From Cupriavidus pauculus (lineage in GTDB: Bacteria > Pseudomonadota > Gammaproteobacteria > Burkholderiales > Burkholderiaceae), in NCBI RefSeq assembly GCF_002858765.1, contig NZ_PJRP01000001.1, forward strand, positions 61,972 through 125,971: a stretch of 64,000 bases of DNA. The letters are read 5' to 3'. Each line of letters opens with the position of its first letter. The first letter of the stretch is position 1. The notes below the pieces were generated by a model. That model did no database searches. It saw only the letters and a list, made by a program, of their open reading frames with translations, and was not told the DNA's origin. This document shows, one piece after another, positions 23,420 through 33,364 of this stretch. Both the position numbers and the translations under genes were made by a program.

Positions 23420-25387
23420 TCAAACGCCCCAGACTTTCCACTTGGGCCGTGTGGCCTTCAAGGCTGTTTCCACCTTGGCGAACAAGCCACGCGTGCCGCC
23501 CTTTTCGGCATCGAGACCGCGCGCGCGCTCGAACCATCCGAGTGCCGTTTCGCGCTGGCCCATGCCAAGGGCAGCCTGCACTGCGGCCAGCCAGGTCTGT
23601 GCATCCCAGTCGTCACGTGCGGCAAAGGCGATCTGGAAGTCGGTGAGCGCCTCCGGATGGCGTTCCAGGTCCACCAGCAGCTTGGCGCGCTGCACGCGTG
23701 CGGGTGCCTGCTGCCGCGCATCGCCGTCGCCCAGTTCCACCGCTTGCTCCAGCAACGGCATGGCCCGTTCATGGTCACCCAGGTCGCGCCAGATCTGGCC
23801 GAAACGACCCGATACCCACGCGTCCTCGATCAGCAGCGAGCGCCTTTGTAGGGCCTCCAGTTCCGCGACGGCATCCGCCTTGTCGTGCTCGTCCATCGAC
23901 GCCATGCCGGTCTGCAGCAAGGTGCCGTAGTGGGCGCGCGCATGAGCCATGGCGTGGGCGCCCTCGGTACGGGCCTCCACGGGCAGCGCATCGAGCCGGG
24001 CATCCATATGCGCCAACGCCGCGCTGGCCGATTCGGTGGCCTCGCGCCCGCCGATCGCCGCCCAGGCCGCCACCAGACGGCTGAAGGCCCAGCTCACGTC
24101 CGCCGGATTGCGCTCCACCGGATAGCGGTTCAGCACCTCGCCGGCCATATCCACCACCTGCTGATGCTGGCCGGCGGACGCGTACGCGTCGAGCAGGTCG
24201 ATCCAGTGATCGATGAAATCGCTGGCCGCCATGCCCTTGCGGTGCAGCGCTACCTTCTCGTCCAGATGCGTGGCATCGGCCGGCAGTGTGCGTCCCAGCA
24301 GGCGGCACAGCAGCGAGTAAATATGGGGGTCGGCATTGCCGCCGTGGCCTTGGGCATCGCCCTCGCCGGTCTCGAAATACGCCTCGAAGCACGACAGGCC
24401 CTTGCGGCACGTGGCCTCCAGCATCGGCTTGAGCGCTGCCTGCGAGGCAGGCACTTCGTCCAGGAAACTGCCCAGTGCAGTCGCCGCATGGAAGTACAGC
24501 GCGCCATCGTCGGCGTCCGCCGTCACGGCGAAACCGGTCCACGCCGGTTGTGCCGGGGCGTTCGCCCCGGCGGCCACGTTGGCCTGATGGCGCCACGTCA
24601 GTGCGCGCACCTGCGCGAGCGGATCGGCCCGCTGGCGCAGATACGTCTCCAGATCGTCGAGCGCAGCGGCGGGTTCGGAACCCAGTCGCAGCGGCGCACG
24701 CAGGCGACGTGCCTCGGCGTGATCGGGCTGTTCGGCCAGCACGCGTTCGGCTTGAGCGGCGGCCAGCGCATCGCCCTGTGCGGGCGTCAGGTCAAGTAGT
24801 TCCGGGGAATCGAGCGCGATGCGCCCCAGGCAGATGCGCAGCAGCGCCTCGCCGAGCAATTCGGCGGCATCGCTGCGTGCCACGTAATCCTGCACCAGCG
24901 GCAGGATGTCGCTGGCGCCCAGATCGGGGGCACGGTACAGCAAGTCGTGCCAGTAGCGCCCGGCCAACGCAAAGTCGTTCAGCCGGAACGCGACAAAGCC
25001 CGCGTAGAAGTGCGCGGCCCATTCGCCGGTGGCCAGCCCGTTGCGGCGCGCCGCCTCGTGCAGCCACGGCTGCGCCTCGGTATCGCGGCCGTCGCGCATC
25101 AGCAATGTGCCATACATATGGACCAGCGCCCCGCGTGACGCCCAGCGGTGCATCGGCGCCAGCGGCAGTTCGGGCAGACGCGCCATGGCTTCGTCCAGCG
25201 CAGCCAGCGCGGCGGCCACGTCGCCGCGGTCAGACTGAATCTGCGCCCGCAACGCGGCGTAATCGACTACTTCGGGGTGCGCCGCCCACAATTGGTCGGC
25301 AATCTGCAGCGCCTCGTCATGGCGCCCGGCATTGGCCAGCGCGATCGCGTGCTCGTAACGGACATCCTGCACGGCCCGCTCCTTCAT
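23420..25387 (-). CDS. Tetratricopeptide-repeat protein of unknown function
   Basis: The 655-residue soluble protein has no signal peptide. TPR-like helical pairs are visible at both ends: ALANAGRHDEALQIADQLWAAHP near residue 20, and LGDHERAMPLLEQAVELGDG, LLVDLERHPEALTDFQIAFA and GMGQRETALGWFERARGLD in the last 120 residues. The middle (about 250-480) is alpha-helical and unassigned, with a cysteine-containing stretch CRKGLSCFEAYFETGEGD. No enzyme motif is evident, so it is probably a scaffold. It has its own terminator at 23327 and is separated from the LivK-like gene by another at 25481. Confidence 0.75.
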   Translation of the reverse strand: MKERAVQDVRYEHAIALANAGRHDEALQIADQLWAAHPEVVDYAALRAQIQSDRGDVAAALAALDEAMARLPELPLAPMHRWASRGALVHMYGTLLMRDGRDTEAQPWLHEAARRNGLATGEWAAHFYAGFVAFRLNDFALAGRYWHDLLYRAPDLGASDILPLVQDYVARSDAAELLGEALLRICLGRIALDSPELLDLTPAQGDALAAAQAERVLAEQPDHAEARRLRAPLRLGSEPAAALDDLETYLRQRADPLAQVRALTWRHQANVAAGANAPAQPAWTGFAVTADADDGALYFHAATALGSFLDEVPASQAALKPMLEATCRKGLSCFEAYFETGEGDAQGHGGNADPHIYSLLCRLLGRTLPADATHLDEKVALHRKGMAASDFIDHWIDLLDAYASAGQHQQVVDMAGEVLNRYPVERNPADVSWAFSRLVAAWAAIGGREATESASAALAHMDARLDALPVEARTEGAHAMAHARAHYGTLLQTGMASMDEHDKADAVAELEALQRRSLLIEDAWVSGRFGQIWRDLGDHERAMPLLEQAVELGDGDARQQAPARVQRAKLLVDLERHPEALTDFQIAFAARDDWDAQTWLAAVQAALGMGQRETALGWFERARGLDAEKGGTRGLFAKVETALKATRPKWKVWGV

Positions 25388-25480
25388 CAGAATTCGGCAA
25401 AGGCGGAATTATGCGCCATTGGCGTGACACGCTTGGGAGAGAACAGGGGGGAAAAAGGTCCTGCTTACTATTGCACACAA

Positions 25481-25518
25481 ATAAAAAGCGCCGTCGCGGA
25501 GCACTCCGCGATGGCGCC
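25481..25518 (-). terminator. Terminator of the LivK-like gene
   Basis: On the minus strand a stem of 13 pairs (GCGCCATCGCGGA with TCCGCGACGGCGC, one mismatch) is followed by TTTTTATTT. It lies about 70 bases after the receptor stop codon. Confidence 0.9.
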
Positions 25519-25585
25519 AGTTCTGCACCAGACCTGACGGGAAAGTCGCCCGGCCTGCTTCGGATCGGCTGAATCGACCAGGCGC

Positions 25586-26737
25586 TTACTTGCCGCCCAC
25601 CGTCTCCAGCACGGTCCACTTGCCGCCTTCGACCTTGTAGACGGTGATGCCGCCGTCCTTCAGGTCGCCGCGCGCGTCGTAGGCCAGGGTCTTGGTGGTC
25701 ACGCCCTGCATGTTCGTGGCGGCCAGCACCGGCAGGTAGCGCGCCGGGTCGGCCGAGCCGGCCTTGATCATGGCGGTCATCATTGCGGTGGCGCCGTCAT
25801 AGGCGTACGGCGAGTACGTCTGGACCTTCGAGCCGAAGCGCTTCTCGTACTTCTTCTCGTAGGCGGAGCCGCCCGGCATCTGTTCCAGCGGCAGGCCCGC
25901 CAGCGACACCACGGTGCCTTCGGCAGCCGTGCCGGCCAGCTTCAGGAAGTTGTCGGTCTTGGACATTTCGCCCGACACGATCGGTGCCTTCAGGCCCAGT
26001 TCCTTGACCTGCTTGGCCATCGGGGCCGATTGGGTCTCGGCGCCGCCGTAGAAGATCACGTCCGGGTTGCTGCGCTTGATGTTGGTCAGCACGGCCTTGA
26101 AGTCCACAGCCTTGTCGTTCGTGAACTCGCGGCGCACGATCTTGCCGCCGGCGGCCTTGGCAGCCTTCTCGAACTCGTCGGCCAGGCCCTGGCCGTAGGC
26201 GGTGCGGTCGTCGACGATGGCGATGTTCTTCGCGCCCAGCTTCTTCACCACGAAGGCGCCGATCACCGAACCCTGCTGGGTGTCGGACGTCATCATGCGG
26301 AACGTGGTCTTGAAGCCCTGCTTGGTGTACTCAGGCGCCGTGGCCATGGCGATCTGCGGAATGCCGGCGCGGTTGTAGACCATCGACGCCGGGATGCTGG
26401 TACCCGAGTTGAAGTGGCCGAGCATACCCTGGATGCCGGCGTCCACCAGCTTCTGAGCCACCACCGAACCGGTCTTCGGGTCGGCCTGGTCGTCTTCGGA
26501 GATCAGGACGAACTTGACTTCCTTGCCACCGATCTTCGGCTTCGTGGCGTTCATGTCGTCGATGGCCAGGACGATGCCGTTCTGCATGTCCTTGCCGTAC
26601 TGTGCCTGGCCGCCGGTCAGCGGGCCGGCGTAGCCCAGCTTGATTTCCTGTGCCTGGGCGAAAGCGGCCGAGGCGGCGGTCAGGCCTGCAACGGCCATGG
26701 CAACGGTCATGGCCGTCTTGCGGAATGTCGAGCTCAT
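25586..26737 (-). CDS. Branched-chain amino acid ABC receptor, LivK-like
   Basis: The 383-residue protein has a Sec signal peptide ending AFAQA (about residues 1-28). The type I periplasmic binding protein fold of LivK/LivJ follows: IKLGYAGPLTGGQAQYGKDMQNG, GHFNSGTSIPAS, AIVDDRTAYGQGLADEFEKAAKAAGG and YSPYAYDGATAM. The ATG at 26737 is fixed by AAGGAG a few bases upstream. No permease or ATPase gene adjoins; it must pair with components encoded elsewhere. It lies 157 bases downstream of putA on the same strand but has its own terminator. Ligand specificity cannot be read from the sequence. Confidence 0.92.
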   Translation of the reverse strand: MSSTFRKTAMTVAMAVAGLTAASAAFAQAQEIKLGYAGPLTGGQAQYGKDMQNGIVLAIDDMNATKPKIGGKEVKFVLISEDDQADPKTGSVVAQKLVDAGIQGMLGHFNSGTSIPASMVYNRAGIPQIAMATAPEYTKQGFKTTFRMMTSDTQQGSVIGAFVVKKLGAKNIAIVDDRTAYGQGLADEFEKAAKAAGGKIVRREFTNDKAVDFKAVLTNIKRSNPDVIFYGGAETQSAPMAKQVKELGLKAPIVSGEMSKTDNFLKLAGTAAEGTVVSLAGLPLEQMPGGSAYEKKYEKRFGSKVQTYSPYAYDGATAMMTAMIKAGSADPARYLPVLAATNMQGVTTKTLAYDARGDLKDGGITVYKVEGGKWTVLETVGGK

Positions 26738-26894
26738 CAGTTCTCCTTGGGTCCCATAGGGTGCCATATGGTGCCGGTGTCGGCATATTTGCGGATCGGC
26801 GTTGGCAGCACCGTTCCGTTCCTGGGTTGCGGGCAGGGTCGGGATCGCCGGCCCCCACCACGCGCTTTGCTGACAATCCGCCGGGCCGGTGACC

Positions 26895-29800
26895 TCAGCC
26901 GATCGTCATCAGACTTGCATTGCCGCCCGCCGCCGCCGTATTGACAGACAGCGAACGCTCGATCAACAAACGCTCCAGCGCGATATTCGGTTCACCTTGG
27001 GCCATGCCCTGCACGCTGACGATCGGACCAGGGCGCGTGGCCACCTGTTCGCAAACCGTGCGCAGCTGGTCGGAATCGCCGTGGTGCAGCACAGCGTCAA
27101 AGGCGATGTCCGTGCCCTGCCAGTCGGAAACCACGCGGACGCGCGATTGTACTGCGGCAGGCAGGCGCGCCAACAGGGCCTTTGCAACAGGTGTGTCAGT
27201 CCACAACGCTTCGGAACCTACCGCCAGCACGGCCGCCAGTTGCAGCGCCAGATCGGATTCCTGCTGGGCCAGGCACAGCACGCGCTCACGCGGCAGCAGC
27301 GAGTACGTATTGCGCTCGCCGGTGGGGCCGGGCAGCGTCACCGACAGGCCCGAGGCCGAGGCTGCGGCGAAGCGCCCGCAGGCGTCCGCCACGTCCGGCA
27401 GGCTGGCTTTGGCCCAACCCTGCAGGGCGGTCAGCGCGGCGTTCTCCGGCGCCGCCGCCGTGGCGTCGCCCATGTCGGACGTGCGCACGCCACGTACCAC
27501 GGCATCCTGCGGGCACACCGACAGCAGGCGATGCAGATACAGCGGGCCGCCAGCCTTGGGGCCGGTGCCCGACAGGCCTTCGCCGCCAAATGGCTGCACA
27601 CCCACCACGGCGCCCACGATGTTGCGGTTCACATACAGGTTGCCCACATGCGCGCGGTTGACGATGTGCGCGATGGTCTCGTCGATCCGCGTGTGGATAC
27701 CCAGCGTCAGGCCGTAGCCGGTGCCGTTGATCTGGCCGATCATCGTGTCCAGCGCGGCGCGCGGGTAGCGCACCACGTGCAGCACGGGGCCGAACACCTC
27801 GCGCTTCAGCTCCGCGATCGAATCCAGCTCGATCAGCGTCGGCGGCACGAACGTGCCGTTGCGGCAGGCCGCCGATTGCGCGGCACCCAGGTCGGCCTGG
27901 TGCACACGGCGGCCCTTGGCGCGCATGGCTTCGATATGGCGCACGATATTGCCTCGCGCTTCGTCGTCGATCACCGGGCCGACGTCGGTCGACAGGCGAT
28001 CCGGGTTGCCCAGCGTCAGTTCGCCCATGGCACCCTTGAGCATTTCCAGGATGCGGTCGGCCACGTCTTCCTGCAGGCACAGCACGCGCAGCGCCGAGCA
28101 GCGCTGGCCGGCGGAGTCGAACGCCGAGTTCACGACGTCGCCCACCACCTGTTCGGCCAGGGCCGACGAGTCGACGATCATCGCGTTCTGGCCGCCGGTT
28201 TCGGCGATCAGTGGAATCGGACGGCCGGCGGCGTCCAGGCGGCCCGCCACATTACGCTGCAGCAGGCGCGCCACTTCGGTCGAGCCCGTGAACATCACGC
28301 CCTTGACGCGGGCATCGCCCACCAGCGCGGCGCCCACCGTTTCGCCACGGCCCGGCAGCAGTTGCACGGCGCCAGCCGGCACGCCCGCATCGCGCAGCAG
28401 ACGCACGGCGGCGGCGGCGATCAGCGGGGTCTGCTCGGCCGGCTTGGCCAGCACCGGGTTGCCGGCGGCCAGGGCTGCGGCCACCTGGCCGGTGAAGATC
28501 GCCAGCGGGAAGTTCCACGGGCTGATACAGACCACCGGGCCCAGCGGACGGTGCGTGTCGTTCGAGAAGGTCTCGCGCACCTGCACCGCGTAGTAGCGCA
28601 GGAAGTCCACGGCTTCGCGCACTTCGGCGATGGCGTTCGAGAACGTCTTGCCAGCCTCGCGCATGATGATGCCCATCAGCGACTGCATCTGGGCTTCCAT
28701 CAGGTCGGCGGCACGCTCCAGCGCGGCGGCGCGCACTTCGGGCGGCGTGGCTTGCCAGATCGGCGCCACGTTGCCGGCGGCCACCAGTGCGGCTTCGATC
28801 TCGGCCGGCGTGGCTTCGCTGACGTGGCCCACCACGTCGCGATGGTCGGCCGGGTTCAGCACCGGCTCGGACTTGGCGTCGCCACGGTCCACATCGGCGC
28901 CGAGTTGCGGATCTGCGCGCAGCGCGTCGCTGGTGCCGGCCAGCAGCGCCGACGACAGCGACGCCAGGCGATGTTCGTTCGACAGGTCGATACCGGCCGA
29001 ATTGGCGCGCGAGTCGCCGTAGAGCGTGCGCGGTTGCGGAATGCGCGGGTGCGGCAGGCCCATCGTGCCTTCCGTCTTGTGCATCTGCTCGACCACGGTC
29101 ACTGGGTCGGCCACCAGTTCGTCGAGCGGAATCGTTTCATCGGCGATCCGGTTCACGAACGACGTGTTGGCGCCGTTTTCCAGCAGGCGGCGCACCAGGT
29201 ACGCCAGCAGCGTCTCGTGCGTACCCACCGGGGCGTAGATCCGGCACGGGCGGCCGAACTTGCCATCGGCCTTGGCGCCCACCACCTGGTCGTACAGCGG
29301 CTCACCCATGCCGTGCAGGCACTGGAATTCGTACTGGCCGGGGTAGTAGTTCTGCCCGGCGATCTGGTAGATGGCCGACAGCGTGTGCGCGTTGTGCGTG
29401 GCGAACTGCGGGTAGATCGCGTCCGGCACCGACAGCAGCTTGCGTGCGCAGGCCACGTACGACACATCGGTATAGACCTTGCGCGTGTAGACCGGATAGC
29501 CCTCTAGGCCATCCACCTGGCCGCGCTTGATTTCGCTGTCCCAGTACGCGCCCTTGACCAGACGGATCATCAGGCGATGGCGGCTGCGGCGCGCCAGGTC
29601 GATCAGGTAGTCGATCACGAACGGGCAGCGCTTCTGGTAGCCCTGCACCACGAAGCCGATGCCGTTCCAGCCGGCCAGCTCGGGCTCGAAGCACAGGCGT
29701 TCCAGCAGGTCGAGCGAGATTTCCAGGCGGTCGGCTTCCTCGGCGTCGATGTTGATGCCGATGTCGTACTGGCGGGCCAGCATCGTCAGGCTCTTCAGGC

Positions 29801-30857
29801 GGCCGTACAGTTCGGTGATCACGCGCTCGTGCTGGGCGCGGCTGTAGCGCGGGTGCAGCGCCGACAGCTTGATCGAGATGCCCGGGCCTTCATAGATGCC
29901 CCGGCCGCGCGATGCCTGGCCGATGGCGTGGATGGCCTGCTCGTACGACGCCAGGTAGCGCTGGGCATCGGCCTCGGTCATCGCCGCTTCGCCAAGCATG
30001 TCGTACGAATAGCGGAAACCTTCGGCTTCGTACTTGCGGGCGTTGGCCAGCGCTTCGGAAATTGTCTCACCGGTCACGAACTGCTCGCCCATCAGGCGCA
30101 TGGCCATATCCACGCCCTTGCGGATCAGCGGCTCGCCGCCCTTGCCGATGATGCGCGTCAGCGCCTTCGACAGGCCGGCTTCGGTATGGGTGGCCACCAG
30201 ACGGCCGGTCAGCAGCAACCCCCAGGTGGCGGCGTTGACGAACAGCGACGGGCTCTGGCCCAGGTGCGACTGCCAGTTGGCGCCGCTGATCTTGTCGCGG
30301 ATCAGCGCGTCGCGCGTGGCCTTGTCGGGGATGCGCAACAGGGCCTCGGCCAGGCACATCAGCGCCACGCCTTCCTGCGACGACAGCGAAAACTCCTGGA
30401 TCAGGCCCTGCACCAGGCCTTCGCGGCCGGTGCCCACCTTCTGCTCGCGCAGCTTTCGCGCCAGCGCCTTAGCCATCTTAATGGCAGCGTCGGCCTGAGC
30501 CTGGGGCAGGCGCGCCTGTTCCAGCAGCACCGGCACGCACTCGGTTTCGGGCCGGCGGTAGGCCGACGTGATCGCGGCGCGCAGCACCGACTGCGGCTGG
30601 ATGCTCTGGGCAAACTCAAGGAACGGCTGCGGCATGGCGTCGCCGTGGGCCGCGTCGCCGGCGTCGGCGCCCTCGCCATCCGCCAGCCCGGCGGCGCCTG
30701 CCTCATGCGGCAGATGACCACGCTCAACCTGTTCCAGGTACGTGAAAATCGCCTGCTTGATCAGCCAGTGCGGCGTGCGGTCAATCGATTGGGCAACACG
30801 TTTGAGGCGTTCGCGCGAAGCATCGTCAAGCTTGACGCCGAGGGTGGTGGTGGCCAT
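26895..30857 (-). CDS. putA: Trifunctional PutA: repressor, proline dehydrogenase, P5C dehydrogenase
   Basis: The 1320-residue protein oxidises proline to glutamate at the inner membrane and represses put genes. Residues 1-50 form a ribbon-helix-helix DNA-binding domain (TTTLGVKLDDASRERLKRVA). The proline dehydrogenase domain (about 190-560) has GPGISIKLSALHPRY and RLVKGAYWDSEIKRGQ. The P5C dehydrogenase domain (about 600-1110) has IAETGGQNAMIVDSSA and the catalytic cysteine in FDSAGQRCSALRV. A C-terminal domain typical of trifunctional PutA follows. The intergenic region before it carries several GTTGCA motifs, the known PutA operator core. Confidence 0.98.
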   Translation of the reverse strand: MATTTLGVKLDDASRERLKRVAQSIDRTPHWLIKQAIFTYLEQVERGHLPHEAGAAGLADGEGADAGDAAHGDAMPQPFLEFAQSIQPQSVLRAAITSAYRRPETECVPVLLEQARLPQAQADAAIKMAKALARKLREQKVGTGREGLVQGLIQEFSLSSQEGVALMCLAEALLRIPDKATRDALIRDKISGANWQSHLGQSPSLFVNAATWGLLLTGRLVATHTEAGLSKALTRIIGKGGEPLIRKGVDMAMRLMGEQFVTGETISEALANARKYEAEGFRYSYDMLGEAAMTEADAQRYLASYEQAIHAIGQASRGRGIYEGPGISIKLSALHPRYSRAQHERVITELYGRLKSLTMLARQYDIGINIDAEEADRLEISLDLLERLCFEPELAGWNGIGFVVQGYQKRCPFVIDYLIDLARRSRHRLMIRLVKGAYWDSEIKRGQVDGLEGYPVYTRKVYTDVSYVACARKLLSVPDAIYPQFATHNAHTLSAIYQIAGQNYYPGQYEFQCLHGMGEPLYDQVVGAKADGKFGRPCRIYAPVGTHETLLAYLVRRLLENGANTSFVNRIADETIPLDELVADPVTVVEQMHKTEGTMGLPHPRIPQPRTLYGDSRANSAGIDLSNEHRLASLSSALLAGTSDALRADPQLGADVDRGDAKSEPVLNPADHRDVVGHVSEATPAEIEAALVAAGNVAPIWQATPPEVRAAALERAADLMEAQMQSLMGIIMREAGKTFSNAIAEVREAVDFLRYYAVQVRETFSNDTHRPLGPVVCISPWNFPLAIFTGQVAAALAAGNPVLAKPAEQTPLIAAAAVRLLRDAGVPAGAVQLLPGRGETVGAALVGDARVKGVMFTGSTEVARLLQRNVAGRLDAAGRPIPLIAETGGQNAMIVDSSALAEQVVGDVVNSAFDSAGQRCSALRVLCLQEDVADRILEMLKGAMGELTLGNPDRLSTDVGPVIDDEARGNIVRHIEAMRAKGRRVHQADLGAAQSAACRNGTFVPPTLIELDSIAELKREVFGPVLHVVRYPRAALDTMIGQINGTGYGLTLGIHTRIDETIAHIVNRAHVGNLYVNRNIVGAVVGVQPFGGEGLSGTGPKAGGPLYLHRLLSVCPQDAVVRGVRTSDMGDATAAAPENAALTALQGWAKASLPDVADACGRFAAASASGLSVTLPGPTGERNTYSLLPRERVLCLAQQESDLALQLAAVLAVGSEALWTDTPVAKALLARLPAAVQSRVRVVSDWQGTDIAFDAVLHHGDSDQLRTVCEQVATRPGPIVSVQGMAQGEPNIALERLLIERSLSVNTAAAGGNASLMTIG

Positions 30858-30971
30858 GCGGGCAGTTCTCCAGCGGATCTTGGTAAGACGGTTGGCAGTC
30901 CTGGCGATACGCGCGAGCGTACCGGCCAGACTACCGGGCTGGCGCGATCTTACTCTCGGAGATTTACTAGG

Positions 30972-31018
30972 TGCAACCTAGTGCAACCACTTAGTTCTAC
31001 CGCCGCGAAAAGGTTGCA
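30972..31018. promoter_or_regulatory. Cluster of PutA-type operator motifs (GTTGCA)
   Basis: TGCAAC occurs at 30972-30977 and 30982-30987, and GTTGCA at 31013-31018. A degenerate copy (GCGCAAC) follows at about 31022-31028. GTTGCA is the motif recognised by the ribbon-helix-helix domain of E. coli PutA. The cluster lies 115-160 bases before putA and just downstream of priA's end, consistent with autoregulation. Binding here is inferred. Confidence 0.75.
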
Positions 31019-31051
31019 CTTGCGCAACATTCTCCTCGCCACGGCGGGCCG

Positions 31052-33364
31052 TCAGATCCGCAACGGATCGATTTCCAACTGCCAGCGCACGCCTTTTACC
31101 CGTGCCCCAACATCTTCAAAAGTTGACACCCACTCACTCACAAAGCGCTGCAAGATGGGGCGCGAGCCCGCCTCCACCAGCATCTGGGCGCGTTCCTTGT
31201 TGAACAGCCGGACCATCGACATCGGCACCGGATCATGCAGTTGCACCTCGGGCGCCATCGCGCAGGCGTTGGCCTGCTCGCGCGCCGCCTGCAGGAACGC
31301 TAGGGCGCGCTCCAGCTGGCCGTGCTCGGCGGTAATCAGCACCTGGTAGGCAAACGGGGGCAACCCAGCCTGCCGCCGCTCGCGCAACTGGCTGGCCGCG
31401 AATCCATCATAGTCATGGCGCGCCAGCGCCTGCAATGCGGGGGCGTCCGGGTAGCGCGTCTGGATCAGGACTTCGCCGCCAAGCCCCGCCCTGCCAGCCC
31501 GGCCAGACACCTGCATCAACGATGCAAAGAGGTGCTCGGCGGCGCGGAAGTCGTGGCTGAACATCGCGGCATCCGGGTGGACGATGCCGACCAGCGTCAC
31601 GCGCTGGAAGTCATGCCCCTTGGCCACCATCTGCGTGCCGACCAGGATATCCACCTCGCCCGCGTGCACCTCGTCGAACATGGCCTGGGCGCTGCCCTTG
31701 CGGCGCGTGGAATCGGCATCGATCCGGGCGATGCGGGCCTGGGGAAAGCGCGTGGCCAGCGCTTCTTCGATACGCTGGGTGCCACGTCCAAGTGGCGCAA
31801 TATCCACGTTGCCACAATCGGGGCAGTGATGCGGCACCGGCGATTCCAGACCGCAGTGGTGGCAGCGCAGACGCCGTTCGGGACGATGCAGCACCAGGTA
31901 CGCGGAACAGCGCGGGCAACCCGAAAGCCAGCCGCAGCTATCGCAAGCCAGTACGGGCGCATAGCCGCGCCGGTTCAGGAACAGCAGACTTTGCTGGCCA
32001 CGGTCCAGCCGCTGCTGGATGGCGTCGAGCAGCGGCACCGACAAGCCTTCATACAGCGTGCGCTGACGCTGGCGCTCGTGATTGAGGTCGATCAGCCGCA
32101 CAGTCGGCAAGGTTGCATCGGCCTGCGCGCGCTCGCGCAGCACCAGCTTGCGATACGCACCCTGCTCCGCCCGATACCAGGTCTCCATCGACGGCGTTGC
32201 CGACCCGAGCACCACGGGGATGCCAAGCTGGTTGGCGCGCCACACGGCGAGGTCGCGCGCCGAGTACCGCAGACCTTCCTGCTGCTTGTAGGACGTATCG
32301 TGCTCTTCGTCGACCACGATCAGACTCAGGTGCGGCATCGACGCCATCACGGCCATGCGCGTACCCAGCACGATGCGCGCCTCGCCACGGTGGGCAGCCA
32401 GCCATTGCAGGCTGCGTTCCTGATCCGCCAGCCCGCTGTGCAGTACCGCCAGTGGCAAATGGGGAAAGCGTTCCGCGATGCGCGATTGCAGCTGCGGCGT
32501 GAGATTGATCTCAGGCACCAGCATCAGCACCTGGGCTGAAGGATCGGCCGCCAGCCGTTGGGCCATGGCATGAAGGTAGACCTCAGTCTTGCCGCTGCCC
32601 GTTACGCCGTGCAGCAGGAAGGCCGCGTAGGCTTGCGCCGCCGCGATGGCGTCCACCGCGAGTTGCTGCTCCGCATGCAAGGCGGGCGCGGCAGATGGCT
32701 CGCGGCTCGTGTCCGTTTCCAGCAGCGGCCGGTCGGCATGCATGCATTCGAGCCAGCCAGCGGTGGTCCACTCTTCCAGGCGCTGGGGCGCCGCCGTGCA
32801 AAGTTCGCGGGCGTCGGCCAGGCGTACCCAGTCCTGCGTATCGATCAGCGCATCGGCCAGCGCCCGGACGGTGCGCGCACGCGGCGGCGCCGCCTCTCGC
32901 AGCGCTTCTGCCTGGCCGGGGCGTACCCGGTACTGTGTGGTGCGCGCGCGCTGCCCCAACCGCTCCCAGGTTTCGGCCTCGCGCAACGAAGGGGGCAAGG
33001 CGGGCAGCATGACCTCACCGAGCCGGCGGTGGTAATAGCGCGCGGCAAAGCGAGCTAATGCGATCCATTCGTCGCTCATCGGCGGCATCCAGCCGATCCG
33101 CTGGACGATGGGACGCAGCTTGTCCTCCGGCACGTCGGAGTTATCCACACGCGCTACCGCCACGCCCACGGCCTGACGCTTGCCGAAGGGCACTACCACC
33201 AGTTCGCCAGGCGCCACACCGTCATCGGCCAGATAGTCGAAACAGTCGTCTGCCGGCGTGTCGAGGGCGACGCGAACGATGCGAGGGGCGGGAAACTGTG
33301 GGGAAGACGCGACACCCTCTGCGGTGGAGGCCTTTTGCGCGGTATCAGGCATGTCGGAGGTCAT
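31052..33364 (-). CDS. priA: Primosomal protein N', replication restart helicase
   Basis: The 770-residue DEAH-type helicase reloads the replisome at collapsed forks. It has an N-terminal 3'-end DNA-binding domain (VRVALDTPADDCFDYLAD), Walker A GVTGSGKTEVYLHA, DEEH in VVDEEHDTSYKQQEGLRYSARD, and the zinc-binding cysteines in CDSCGWLSGCPRC and CHHC...HHCPDCGN. Length is normal. The ATG at 33364 has no clear Shine-Dalgarno; 33352 is an alternative. A consensus DnaA box lies inside its 5' coding region and two more just upstream. Confidence 0.97.
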   Translation of the reverse strand: MTSDMPDTAQKASTAEGVASSPQFPAPRIVRVALDTPADDCFDYLADDGVAPGELVVVPFGKRQAVGVAVARVDNSDVPEDKLRPIVQRIGWMPPMSDEWIALARFAARYYHRRLGEVMLPALPPSLREAETWERLGQRARTTQYRVRPGQAEALREAAPPRARTVRALADALIDTQDWVRLADARELCTAAPQRLEEWTTAGWLECMHADRPLLETDTSREPSAAPALHAEQQLAVDAIAAAQAYAAFLLHGVTGSGKTEVYLHAMAQRLAADPSAQVLMLVPEINLTPQLQSRIAERFPHLPLAVLHSGLADQERSLQWLAAHRGEARIVLGTRMAVMASMPHLSLIVVDEEHDTSYKQQEGLRYSARDLAVWRANQLGIPVVLGSATPSMETWYRAEQGAYRKLVLRERAQADATLPTVRLIDLNHERQRQRTLYEGLSVPLLDAIQQRLDRGQQSLLFLNRRGYAPVLACDSCGWLSGCPRCSAYLVLHRPERRLRCHHCGLESPVPHHCPDCGNVDIAPLGRGTQRIEEALATRFPQARIARIDADSTRRKGSAQAMFDEVHAGEVDILVGTQMVAKGHDFQRVTLVGIVHPDAAMFSHDFRAAEHLFASLMQVSGRAGRAGLGGEVLIQTRYPDAPALQALARHDYDGFAASQLRERRQAGLPPFAYQVLITAEHGQLERALAFLQAAREQANACAMAPEVQLHDPVPMSMVRLFNKERAQMLVEAGSRPILQRFVSEWVSTFEDVGARVKGVRWQLEIDPLRI
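33141..33149 (+). promoter_or_regulatory. DnaA box TTATCCACA in the priA 5' coding region
   Basis: Perfect match to the high-affinity DnaA box. It is in coding sequence, so it could be chance, but it belongs to a cluster with the boxes at 33535 and 33714. Confidence 0.45.

Noticed and set aside
26756..26775. Direct repeat ATAGGGTGCC/ATATGGTGCC upstream of the LivK-like gene
   Set aside because: Only two imperfect copies, too short to distinguish from chance; no regulator known for it.
26889..29507. 872-codon plus-strand open frame opposite putA
   Set aside because: It is the antisense of the real putA gene; long antisense frames are common in high-GC DNA. Its translation is arginine/histidine/glutamine-rich and without domains.
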